Positions 24,768 through 36,115 of a stretch of 64,000 nt of DNA are shown in pieces (positions within the stretch are counted from its first letter, which is position 1; every line of letters starts with the position of its first letter). Made by a program: the position numbers and the translations under genes. The notes beneath the pieces were generated by a model. The model did no database searches. It saw only the letters and a list, made by a program, of their open reading frames with translations, and had not been told where the DNA came from. The stretch is from Coniella vitis (Eukaryota > Ascomycota > Sordariomycetes > Diaporthales > Schizoparmaceae): NCBI GenBank assembly GCA_011317545.1, contig WUJK01000007.1:682001-746000 (forward strand), given 5' to 3'.

Positions 24768-27218
24768 ATGTCACGCCATAGACTGTATCAGAACTACGAC
24801 TATGAGGACGAACTGAGCGACTTTGACGGCCAGGGCGCTCAAGAGGAGGAGGGGGAAGACGAACTGAGCCCAGAAGATAGGAAGCAAATGGCCGATGCCA
24901 CTGCTGAGGTCCTCAGTACCCTGGGCCCGCAATCCGACAAGGTCACCGTACAACAAGTCCAAGAAGCCGTCTGGCATTACTATTATGATGTCGACAAGTC
25001 TGTCGCATACCTTATCAACAAATACATCGATCCGCCAAAGAAAGAAGCCAAGCCAAAGGCTAAACCTGCTGCTATTCCTGCGTCTGACGGTGAGCTTTTC
25101 TCTTGCGCATTTATTAGCCCGACTTGGCCCATCCCTTCCATGCCGACAGGTGCCTCCGAAGCAGAAACAAAGGCCGCGACCAACTCGGACTTTTTTGCCG
25201 ACATGCCCTGGATGTCCGTACCCGAGGCTCGCAGGACAGTCTTTATCGCACCACCCCGACATCGTGGTGGACTTTTGGGCGGCGCATCTTCGGAACCCAA
25301 GATGTCCAAGCTCCAAGCTCTGGCAGCTGCTAGGAAACGCAAGGCGGAAGAGGCAGCGCTTCCTTTGCGGTCTAAAAATGCAGGGCGCAAAGATCCTAGT
25401 AGAGAAGATGCGCCTCTCAAAGACACGACCAACATACCGAGTGCTACAAGCCCAAGTCAGGGCTTGGTGGCACTTATTCCGCCCGTCTCCCAGAGTTCAA
25501 ATACCAAAGCATCATCTCTGCCAGTCTCAGTTACGCCAGAACCGGCCCTTGTGCCACAGCAAAACAAGGCACCAAAAATTCCTGCGCCTCAGCCAACCGC
25601 TCCATCACCCTTTGCGCGGACCCTTTTCAGATCTGCTTCGGAGGCCCCGACCGCCTCTCTCCCGAATATGTATCATCCTCCATGGATGGCATTTACTACT
25701 GCGGAAGCCCTTCATCAAGCATTCGACAAACCCTCCCCAGATGACGTGGTCCTCGCCGCACAGTCGCAAGGTTCGCGGTTCACGGGGAGCAAATAAATGG
25801 TTCAACTGCTGACCCCCATCACAGCAGGAAAGAAGGCAGTCAAACCGCCAGGCAAAAAGGTCACAGATACAACCAACGAGTTGAACAAACTCAAGATTGA
25901 AGAAGCAGCACCCTTACCAAAGAGTAAGAACCTCAACGTCCTCAAAGAATACAACGAAAGCAAACAAAAGAAGGAATTAAGTTTTGTGGTTGTTGGACAT
26001 GTGGATTCTGGAAAATCAACTCTGCTGGGACGTTTGTTGCTCGATATGAATGTTGTTGAACAAAGAACAATCGATAAGTATCAAAGGGAGGCCGAAAAGT
26101 CGGGCAAATCCTCATTCGCTCTGGCATGGGTACTCGATTCTAGGATTGAAGAGAGGGCACGTGGCGTCACCATGGACATTGGCACCAACCATTTTGAGAC
26201 GGGTGCGACCATGTTTACGTTGGTTGACGCACCTGGACACCGCGACTTCATTCCCAACATGCTAGCGGGTGTCGGCTTGGCAGATTTTGCAGTACTCGTC
26301 GTTGATGCTGCTAAGGGCGCGTTCGAAGCAGGTCTGAAGGGGCAAACTCGAGAGCACGCGCTGCTTCTGCGAAGTATGGGCGTCTTTAGGATCATTGTCG
26401 CCGTCAATAAGCTCGACACAACAGAGTGGGACACGGAACGATTTACGGAGATTCAGGACCAGATTCTTGGGTCTCTGAAGGCACTGAAATTTCCCCTTAA
26501 AGATATTAGCTTTGTACCAGTGTCGGGCCTGAAGGGGGACAATATCGTTCGGCGATCAACCAATCAGGCGGCAGCATGGTACACTGGACCGACTTTGCTG
26601 GAAGAATTGGAAAAGTCCGACCCGATGACGAAAGCAGAGGATCTTTCTAAGCCTTTACGAGTAATGATCACGGAGCTCTGGGATACGCCACAGAGCGCCA
26701 TCACCGTCTCTGGTCGCATTGAAACGGGGTCTTTACAGGTTGGCGACGCCGTGCTGGTACAACCATCGGGCGAGAAGGCCTACATCAAGTCGATTGAACG
26801 AAGTGGACAGCCGGATCCCGTTGACTGGGCGGTCGCAGGGCAGCAAGTTGTCCTTTATTTGTCTCATATTGATGAGACTAATATCCACATTGGCAACGTG
26901 CTATGCTCAGTTTCGGAGCCCATTGCCTGTGTCAATATGTTCTCGATGGTCGCGCTGGCCTTTGACACCTTTTTCCCTATGCCTGTGGATTTGCACCGAG
27001 GCAGGCTTGCGGCACCAGCTTTTATCCGGGAGTTGACAGCCACGCTGGATATTCAAAAGGGTACCATCATCAGAAAGAAGCCACAAATTGTGAAGGCCGG
27101 CGTTGTGGGCCGCATCAAGGTGAGAATCGAAGAGGGGGCGAAGCTGCCGCTTGAAAAAGGACAGAGAGTCATTTTGCGCAGTGAGGGCGTTACTGTTGCT
27201 GCAGGATTGATAGAGTAG
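24768..27218 (+). CDS. HBS1: HBS1 translational GTPase, with predicted SKI7-like splice form
   Basis: Exon 1 (24768-25089) codes an acidic N-terminus and an HBS1_N-type small helical domain (VQEAVWHYYYDVDKSVAYLI). Exon 3 (25825-27218) codes the GTPase: G1 GHVDSGKST, RGVTMDIG switch, G3 DAPGH, G4 NKLD, then two beta-barrel domains of the eRF3/EF1A type. Exon 2 (25150-25770) is 621 nt, disordered, and carries SDFFADMPWMSVPEARR, GGLLGG and SPFARTLF. All three joints are phase 1, so exon 2 can be included or skipped: exon 1+3 gives 571 residues (yeast Hbs1 611), all three give 778. If the second intron (25771-25824, weak donor GTTCGC) is kept, translation stops at 25796, giving a GTPase-less 322-residue SKI7-like product (342 if the first 60-nt intron, which is open and a multiple of three, is also kept). 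Hbs1 works with Dom34 in rescue of stalled ribosomes; Ski7 bridges the exosome and the Ski complex. Confidence 0.92.
25771..25824 (+). promoter_or_regulatory. Retainable intron that decides HBS1 versus SKI7-like product
   Basis: A 54-nt intron with an unusual donor (CAAG|GTTCGC), branch-like GCTGAC and acceptor CATCACAG. If unspliced, the upstream frame runs only 8 more codons to a TAA at 25794-25796; if spliced, the GTPase follows in phase. The poor donor compared with the GTAAGT-type sites elsewhere in the window suggests splicing here is inefficient or regulated. This is a prediction from sequence. Confidence 0.6.
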
Positions 27219-28631
27219 GGAGGCAGAAATACCCACCGGTCTCGAGAGAAGAAAATAAAGGTAGCGGTCCGAAGTTGTGATCTTTCGAGATCAAGGTCAG
27301 AACTATTACGGCAGCGTTTATAGTAGCATGGCGAGATAACAATACCCATTCTTTCCAAGGGCACTACAACCTTTGTAAATATACATAGTAATAAGGGACA
27401 ACAAACAACCCCGGTAGTATTGGGTTACCGGGGCCGGTCGGTGGCCCGGGCCGAAGTGACGCACTTGACATCGGAATAGCTTCCGGGAATACAATCTCTT
27501 TGGGCCCCATTACTATGTAGTTGACAACTGCTCAAGCTGGGGCAAGGCTTGTTGCCAAAAGAAGAATGGACCCATCTGCTTGGTGTACTGCTCTTAGCTG
27601 TTGTCCATTCAGCTGACTTCTTCCGTCTGTACACAGTACTCGACTCCCAGCAAGAATGTCAATCCGTTAGAGGGAAACATCACTACTTGTACTTGGGTAT
27701 ACAATGCTGGGATGATGAGGCAGGGCAAAGAAATCCAGAGATTCTTCTGGAAATAGATCTGGTGGGGTGCACAGTGGGGGGTGGATTTGTGTGGGGAGTG
27801 CAGTGGGCTCAAGCTTCTCTTTGCCTCATATGCATCGTTGGACCATGGCAATACGCCTGTGTACTATGTTTTCCCGCGGCTGAAAGGCCACGCTGGCAGT
27901 TAAGTACTTGCTGCTGCTACCATAGTAGAAGTACGAGGGAGGAGGCAATTCCTTTGAGGGCTTTTTGCGAGTCTACGGAAAATGTCTGATTCAGTGACAG
28001 AAATGCGCCATGGAAGGAAGGCCAGTCATGCTGGCCGCTGAGTCAAGGCCGAGAGGCCAGAAAGGGCAAAATGGAAACTTCTATAGTGCTCGGTCTGTCT
28101 GAGCCAGGTGGCCTATTCAGACGCCTGTACCTCACTGTAAGGTTGCAGGTCCTGCATCCATTTCGGTACAGGTGATTCAGCCGAGGGGAGTCCTTGGCAC
28201 ATAAAGAAGGTAGCACTCTAGCAGGTTCAAGGCACATCTTGCTAGCAAGTCAGCTTAGCCGCTACTTGTCAGCCCCTGTCTATCGATAGCCTTGTTGCCG
28301 CCGAATCCCTGTCATACTAAGTGAAATCTGGCTTCCTTGCGAGAACTGGCCACATTGACCTTTGAGCTTCACCAGCAATATTTCAAGTGCCGGCCTGGCT
28401 GTTGTTGTTTCTCCCATCCTTCTCCTAACCTCCCCAACTTCCAACCCAACAACCCAGGAGTTCGACTTTCCCCTTTCGACTCCCATCATCAGTTGCATCG
28501 CGCGCTTCTCACCGTCACGCAGGTCTGAGCAAGCGAATTGCCTTTTCTTCTTTGCCTGTGATACCCATTTCCTTTTCTTGTTCGTTGCGCATCTATACAT
28601 ACGCACGCTCTACATACACACAATAGCCGCC
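27219..28631. other. Intergenic, promoter of KAR2/BiP
   Basis: No gene supported. Two dispersed words lie at 27382 and 27511. CACGCTG at 27889-27895 is the complement of CAGCGTG, the core of the yeast unfolded-protein-response element, about 740 bp upstream of the BiP start; as a single 7-base match it is weak evidence. The last 250 bases are CT-rich, as in highly expressed fungal genes. Confidence 0.55.
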
Positions 28632-30998
28632 ATGGAGACGCGGTCAAGAAGCGGCCTGGCCATGGGCCTGGGCTTGGTCTTCTGGATGTTCCTTCTGTTT
28701 TCTCCTTTGGCCTGGGTCGGACAAGCCAAGGCTGACGATACCGACAACTACGGCACTGTTATTGGAATTGTAAGTTTGAAGGCGCCAAATTGCGAAACTG
28801 CCCAAGAGAAAAGAGATCATGCACAGCGCCTGATCTTTGCCTCTGCCAACCTATCCCGTGGCAGGAAACTAACGCGTCTTCACAGGATCTGGGTACAACA
28901 TACAGCTGTGTCGGTGTGATGCAAAAGGGCAAGGTCGAGATTCTCGTCAATGACCAAGGTACGAACTGGTGGCTTTCCCACAATCTCTCAAATACGGTTG
29001 AATCCACGCATTTACTAACATCATCTCCTTTGCTACTTACAGGAAACCGTATTACCCCGTCTTACGTTGCTTTCACTGAGGAAGAGCGTTTGGTTGGTGA
29101 CGCCGCCAAGAACCAGGCAGCGGCAAACCCATACAACACTATCTTCGACATCAAGTACGTTGTCTTCTCTCTCGAACCTAGCGCGACTCGTCGCCCCAAC
29201 AACATTGCATGAAAAAGCTATGATTGCTAACGATTTGGGTATCCAGGCGTTTGATTGGCCAAAAATTCTCGGACGACGCCGTTCAACGTGATCTCAAGCA
29301 CTTTCCCTTCAAGGTCATCTCTAAGGATGACAAGCCCTACGTTCAGGTTAAGGTCAGCGGCGAGGAGAAGAAGTTCAGCCCCGAGGAGATTTCCGCCATG
29401 ATTTTGGGCAAGATGAAGGATGTTGCCGAGAGCTACCTTGGAAAGAAGGTTACTCACGCTGTCGTTACGGTCCCCGCCTACTTCAACGACAACCAGCGCC
29501 AGGCCACCAAGGATGCCGGTATCATTGCTGGTCTCAACGTCCTTCGTATTGTCAACGAGCCTACGGCCGCCGCTATCGCATACGGTTTGGACAAGACCGA
29601 CGCCGAGCGTCAAATCATTGTCTACGATCTTGGTGGTGGTACTTTCGATGTCTCCCTGCTGTCGATTGACCAGGGTGTCTTTGAAGTTCTGGCTACTGCT
29701 GGTGACACCCATTTGGGTGGTGAGGACTTTGACCAACGTGTCATCAACCACTTTGCCAAGAGCTACAACAAGAAGAACAATGTCGACATCACCAAGGACC
29801 CCAAGGCCATGGGCAAGCTCAAGCGCGAAGCCGAAAAGGCCAAGCGTACCCTGTCCTCGCAAATGTCCACCCGTATTGAGATTGAGGCCTTCTTTGAGGG
29901 CAACGACTTTTCCGAGACGCTGACCCGCGCCAAATTTGAAGAGCTCAACATGGATTTGTTCAAGAAGACGCTCAAGCCCGTTGAGAGCGTGCTCAAGGAC
30001 GCCAAGGTTAAGAAGGATGAAATTGATGACATTGTTCTCGTCGGTGGTTCTACTCGTATTCCTAAGGTGCAGAGCCTGATTGAGGAGTACTTTGGTGGCA
30101 AGAAGGCTAGCAAGGGTATCAACCCCGATGAGGCTGTCGCATTTGGTGCCGCTGTCCAGGCTGGTGTTCTTTCCGGCGAGGAGGGTACTGAGGACCTTGT
30201 CCTTATGGACGTGAACCCCCTGACTCTCGGAATCGAGACTACCGGAGGCGTCATGACAAAGCTGATTCCTCGCAACACCCCTATTCCCACCCGCAAGAGC
30301 CAGATCTTCTCCACCGCCGCCGACAACCAGCCCGTCGTCCTGATTCAGGTCTTTGAGGGCGAGCGTTCCATGACCAAGGACAACAACATCCTGGGCAAGT
30401 TCGAGCTCACGGGTATTCCCCCAGCTCCTCGTGGCGTTCCCCAGATTGAGGTTTCCTTCGAATTGGATGCGAACGGCATCTTGAAGGTCTCTGCCGTTGA
30501 CAAGGGCACTGGCAAGGGCGAGACTATCACTATTACCAACGACAAGGGTCGCCTTACGCCTGAGGAAATCGAGCGCATGGTTGCCGAGGCTGAGAAGTAC
30601 GCTGAGGAAGACAAGGCCACTCGTGAGCGCATTGAGGCTCGTAACGGTCTTGAGAACTACGCCTTCAACCTCAAGAACCAGGTCAACGACGATGACGGAC
30701 TTGGTGGCAAGATCGATGAGGACGACAAGGAGACTGTAAGCTGCACCCCGACAGAACCGTATTTCAGACTATGTTGTGCAGGAAATTTTGCTAACATGTT
30801 TATTGCCAGATCCTCGACGCTGTCAAGGAGGCTACCGAGTGGCTCGAGGAGAACGCTGCCACCGCATCCGCCGAGGACTTTGAGGAGCAGAAGGAGAAGC
30901 TGTCTAACGTCGCCTACCCCATCACTAGCAAGCTTTACGGCAGCGGTGGTGCTCCTGGCGGCGACGACGACGAGCCTGTTGACCACGACGAACTCTAA
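28632..30998 (+). CDS. KAR2: ER-lumen Hsp70 chaperone BiP/Kar2
   Basis: Five exons (28632-28769, 28886-28958, 29043-29154, 29247-30735, 30810-30998) give 666 residues. Introns are 116, 84, 92 and 74 nt, three of them in the first 620 bases. The N-terminus is a signal peptide with a hydrophobic core (MGLGLVFWMFLLFSPLAWVG), likely cut after QAKA. Hsp70 signatures are present: DLGTTYSCVGV, IVYDLGGGTFDVSLL and VLVGGSTRIPKVQSL. The substrate-binding domain follows, and the protein ends DHDEL, the ER retrieval signal. It binds unfolded chains in the ER, drives post-translational import through Sec63, and restrains Ire1. Regulation by the unfolded protein response is known for the family; only a weak upstream core site is visible here. 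The start is the only ATG preceding the signal peptide in a good context (GCCGCCATGG). Confidence 0.98.
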
Positions 30999-31760
30999 AT
31001 GTCTCGCCGAAAGGAGTGTGGGTTGAGAAATCGCGTCGTGATAGATGAAAAAGTAACACAAATAATCATGATTATTACTGCATTCTTGTTGCCTGTAGTG
31101 TTCTTCTGTGGATTCGCGGGTTGGTTTTTCAATAACGGATAGGCAGGGTTGCATTAGTTCAAAGGGGTCCGTTCAATCATGGCTTGCACCAGCCACTTAC
31201 CTGTTGTATGTAAACTGCTAGAGAAGTGATGAAGACATGAGTTACTATTTGATTTTAGTGTCCCGTGACTCGAGCAGCGAATGATTTGATACCTTATGTC
31301 TCGGGATCTCTGAAATGCCTAATCACTGAAGTTACCTGGGTACCTGTTGCTAGGTACAGATTTGAGGCACGCAAGCCTGGAGATGTCAGATATTTGTGTA
31401 CATATTCAACATTGTGTCAACATGCGCGTTTTATGAAGAAGTTATCCCATGATTCTCACCTTAACTCTCGCGAGAAATCCAAAGCATCAGGGGTAAAACA
31501 GAAAAACACGCAGTAACGTTTGGTAAATGGTATCAATATCCCCGGGAGCTTTGGAAGCTAGCATACATGCGAGCAAACATAATAATTAATCTGTCCTTGC
31601 ATTGATTACTTGTCCTCTCCTCCTGTCCCAAAATTTTCCTGCTTGGCCCCTTTTGGTGCGTCTTGGACCCTCTCTTTTTTCTTTCCTTTTTTTACTTAGC
31701 GAGGGTTCGCGTTGACTGTGTAGATACATGGTAACCCCCGAAAAAGCCACCCCGCCTAAT
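30999..31760. other. Intergenic between convergent KAR2 and LSB5
   Basis: Shared 3' region of two convergent genes; T-rich near 31640-31700. GTAC-rich words (GGGTACC, AGGTAC) appear near 31338-31360. No gene seen. Confidence 0.6.
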
Positions 31761-33477
31761 TCAAGACCACGTGGGCTCCGAGCGCTCCCCACTCGGAGTA
31801 ACGACAGCGTTACGATCTGCAAAAGGGTCATTTTCATCTTCCTCTTCCTCTGACTCATCGTCATACGTCTGTGGTGGCGCAGCAGCAGCCTTGGATGGTC
31901 CTCGGGTTGGTACGGACAAGTGAGGCGAGGACGAAGGTTTGGAGTTTGCAGATGGCCGCGGAGGGGGCACGGCGGGGCGAGGGGGCTGGGGAGGTAGTGG
32001 AGGAGAAGAGGGAGGGGAAGCGGTAGAGGAGAGATTCAAGCTTGCGAGGGCGGATGATGGTGGTGCTGGTGCTGGCGGTGCGATGCTTGTTGCTGGGTGG
32101 GAAGAGGTAGGTGTCGTTGTTGTTGGGCTTTGCGGGGTCGAGGTAGATGGACCTTTGGCTTTTTCGGTCATCACTTTTGTTTTTAAAGAGGTGTGTTTGT
32201 TAGTGGATGGGTTTCCGCATTTTTGGCATAAGAGAAGTAATGAACAACGGCAAAGAAAACAAAACGTACTTCGGTAAATATGGGCTTGCTCTGCCAGTTC
32301 ATCATCCGAGTCGCTGTCTGCGTCAATAGAGCGGTCGAGCTGTTCAAAAGTCATGAGAGACAGGACGAGCTCGTCGTTGGCATGAAGGAGACCACCGAGC
32401 CATTGTTCGGACTCGACGTGGTGAATCTGGTTTTGTGGTGGGTTTTTTTCTCTCTATTAGTCTTACATTCCATAATCACTTTACCATTTTCGAGAGCCCC
32501 CCAGCCGTATGTGTGACGGGCGAACGGGAGAGCGACTCACATAACGCAAAATCTTTCGACGCAATTGCTTGCATGCCTCAAAATGCGCAACAGCGGTGGG
32601 GTTCTCCGAGATGCGCTCCTTCTCGCGGTTGATGCTTTGCAGGGCATTGTTGAGGTTTGTGGCTGCAATCGAAGACTCGGCAATGGCCACCTTCATTTGC
32701 TCCTTTTCGGCCTCAAGGTCAAACTTGCGGTGCTGGCGTTTGCCGCTGCTGCTTGATTTATGTTTGCCGTCTCGGTCCTTGTCCTTCTTCTTGTTCTTGT
32801 CCCGTGCGGGCGAGGACAGGTGGCTGCTGCCGCCAAAGACGCTGCTGGTGGTAGTGGGTGAAGCAAGACCAGGCGGCGTGCGGGACGAAGAAGCCTGGGC
32901 GTGCTGCTGCTGCTGCTGCTCATCTTCCTCATCGCCAAATGGATTGTCCGTCTCGCGAATCACCTTCGAGCGCTCCTGAGTGACGACCTGCTTACGTTTG
33001 GGCAGCTCCTTGTACAGGCGTGCAATGCGGTCAAGGCCTGGTGTGTTCTTGTACTCGGCGGCCCAGCTGCGAAACAGCTCGGAGCACTTGCGGCGCACGT
33101 CCGGGTCCGACAAGTCCGAGGTACCGCAAACGCGCAGCCGCTCGAGAAGAGGCTCATCCGCAAAGGTGCGCTGAAAACGGGGGCCTGCGTTTTGGATAAG
33201 GCCGTCGAGAAGCGTCAGGGCGCGCAGCTGGCGGTGGGCTGAGCCATACTTGAGCTTTTTGCGGATGGCACGCGCGGCTTCTGCAGGGCCCGAGGCTTGC
33301 AGCTTGATGACCTCGACGAGGTCTGGGATGCCGCTGAGATCATCTTCCTCGTAGGACTCACTGGTCAGCCGTTCGATGGTGACGGTGACGGCGGAGTAGG
33401 GTTTTTTCTGGAGAAGGCGGTTAGCATGTGTAGCAGACGGCGGCAAGAGAAGAAGGCGGGCTTACCTGAGAGAACAT
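31761..33477 (-). CDS. LSB5: VHS-GAT domain endocytic adaptor (LSB5 family)
   Basis: Four exons: 33466-33477 (only MFSQ), 32541-33407, 32270-32426 and 31761-32173, total 482 residues. The four-codon first exon joins AAAAAACCC in phase to give MFSQKKPYSAVTVTIERLT. Residues about 10-150 form a VHS domain (TSESYEEDDLSGIPDLVEVIKL onward in two blocks; ALTLLDGLIQNAGPRF). Residues about 232-345 form a GAT three-helix bundle that spans two introns. An NPF motif (DNPFGDEE) suits EH-domain binding, and the C-terminal 130 residues are Pro/Ser-rich with PPLPPQPPRP, suited to SH3 domains such as those of Las17 partners. The third intron (32174-32269) is 96 nt with no in-frame stop, so retention would insert 32 residues. 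Lsb5 links cargo, ubiquitin and actin at endocytic sites. Confidence 0.9.
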
Positions 33478-36115
33478 GGTGGTGAGTGGATCTCTAGCGG
33501 TGTTCTGTGCTGTGCTGTCGACTTGGGCGATTCAGCAATGTCGAGGCTGGGCGCAGCAGTGCGGCCTGGTCGTAGGCAGGTCGATAAAGTAACCACCTTG
33601 GAAGCTGGCACGCAGACTCTCGTTGCCCGTTCTGAAACGAGCAAACAATCTGCTGGATTGGTCGCACCGAGGAAAGGCGAGCTGTTTTGCTGTTGCTCAA
33701 GTTTCAAAACTGGGGAGGCGGGGAAAGCTGGAGCAACAAGTGGAACCTCAAGTCGTCTCTGGCGCATCCCACTGGGAAAACTTGGCTATAGATGGGTTAT
33801 TAAAGTCGCTTGCTGGGGACAAAGGAGTCCGTCATAACCCGTCCTGCTGTCTTTGTGTGCGCAGGCCTGTGTGCGCAGGCCTGTGTGGTTGGGTGTGCGT
33901 AGTGTTTGAGGGTCGGCTACCAAATGCTGGCGAGGAAACACAGGTGAGGCCACGGTGAGTGAATATCGGGGTGGGGTGTACCGTGGCCGATAAGTGACGG
34001 AAGTGCATGAAGCATCACGCAGGGTCCCGATATACTGATACAGTACATGGCAGTAGGCGCACCTGCTGGGCGCTCGCCCAGGCTAGTTGGGACCCCCCTC
34101 CCCTTTGGGCTTGCTGAATCAGGCACTGCCTCACTGGCCCAGGTGGTCCTGCTAGCACCCTCCGCTTACCTAGATACTGTGTGGTTGCCTGAGTGGATAA
34201 AGAAAGCACCACCATGGCTACTATCAAGTACTGGGGTACCAGGTACGCAGGTACTCGTAGCTGCAGACCTCGACCTTCCACTACATAGTAATAAGCCAGA
34301 CTTGACGCGCATCTCCTTTGATTTATCATAGCACATATCTTTTGTTGGACAAAGAGCCCGGCTCAACCTGCAGAGTTGTCTCTGTGACAAACGTCCGAGA
34401 TCCTCGAAATCGCGACATTCCATCCCGGCACTGCAAGTGCCGAATGCCGCATGACGTCGTAGCCCTGAGCCCCCTAACCCGCCAGCGACATGTGCTTGCC
34501 TCTCTATCGGGTGCCAGATGGCTTCAACGCCCAGGTCCTGCTTCGCGTATACTCTCCAAAATTTGTCGAGTATTACCGAGCCCACGCTGCTTTGCCGTCA
34601 TCTCGATCATGTGGAGGCTTGACGGGCCAGGCGCAAGTTACTATGTCTGCTTGATCTGCCTACTCAAGCTTCCAATATTTATCGGCTTTCCTCCCATGAC
34701 GAGCACCGGCAAATGCGAGCACAAGCTGGCTTCTGCGGGTTCCCATACGTTGATTCTTGCGAGGTTCACTAGTGGTACATATTGAGACACGCATCATAGC
34801 GTTTTCTGCTGCAAGATGAAGCAGCTTTGTACTATCCGACATCTTTTACGCTTGGTTCCCCTTTTGCTACAAAATCAAAAACAATTTCATCCAGCAAAAG
34901 GTCTTGAATTCCACCGACACTCGCCGGTGTAAAAAGAAACAAGTTGCTCAGGGGTATTACTCAATTGTGATTTCCAAAATAAAAGCCATCAGTAATAACG
35001 TCACAAGGTGGTTATGAGATAGCACAGATATTTATGTATGCCACGGTAGCTAAGACTGGCTAGCGTCCACATGGGCTCTAGACACCATGCAAATGCCTCC
35101 TCATCAATATATCGGCATCAAGGCTCCAACTTCGTGCTTACCAGCAAATATATTAAGAATATAAGGCTTTAACCTACTTTCAGCACGTTACTATATACCG
35201 AAATCGAACATCGGCACTCAGGCCGGACTACAAGGCCGCCGCGCGTACCGGAAATGTGCATAGTATACCGAGGTCAGATGAAGGAGGCAGCTGCGACGAT
35301 CCGAGGGCCTTAGAAATGGGCTACAAAGTACTTGGGTTCACGGTACTGCACAGCGCGCTAAGCCCTATTGGCGGAGACTGGAATGAGCGACGGCCAATAA
35401 GAGGCGGCGTTGCCAACTCCAGCCTCGTCCTTGCACCAACAGTTCTGTTTCCTTCCTCGATGCGTTTCTACTTTTCATGGTCGCTTTCTTGGGTGGCCTT
35501 TGCTCAAACGTCATGCAGCCAATGAGGCTCGCGCGCAATTGTCGAGAGTGCGTGTCCTGGCGATACGGCTACCAGACAGATGGCCCCACCCGGCTGAATG
35601 CCTGGCACATGCAGTCATCACCACTTTGAAGGGCAGCATTCGTACACAAAATTGAACTCTTGCAGTCTCAGCCCTGCTTACTAGCTTCATACGTACCTAG
35701 GTACATGGTACACTTGCACCCCTGCTACAGTTGACGCCCCGTTGCCGGCTCAAGACGAGGCCCGCGACCTCTCCTTCACACCAAAACTAAACCAAACCCT
35801 CCAAGGCAACAGAAGAGATGGCCCGCGCGCCCGACCAGCTGAAATCGCCAGACTCAGGCTGCCACGGGATGCCTACCGCGATGCCAGTTTATTGCTCGCC
35901 AGTCGACCGGCGCAGGGGCGTCTTGGGCACCACGCAAAAGCCTGACAATCCACACAATGCCGAGTGTCGATCATAAGAGCCCCAAAAGACCCATCATGGG
36001 TGTCGCCGTCTTGCTTGCCAAGTAGTGTCTGCAAGTCATTCATGGCCCCACCTCCTGCTTCCTCTTCTGGAAAGAATAGCAGCTACCCTCGACGCGTGCC
36101 CATACTGCAGCCAAG
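33478..36115. other. 2.6 kb divergent promoter region between LSB5 and the DUF3433 gene
   Basis: No credible gene. A short direct repeat of GTGTGCGCAGGCCT lies near 33855-33885; GTAC-rich words occur at 34235-34260 and near 35690-35710 (ACCTAGGTAC); one dispersed word is at 34282. Short ORFs here look random. Confidence 0.6.
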
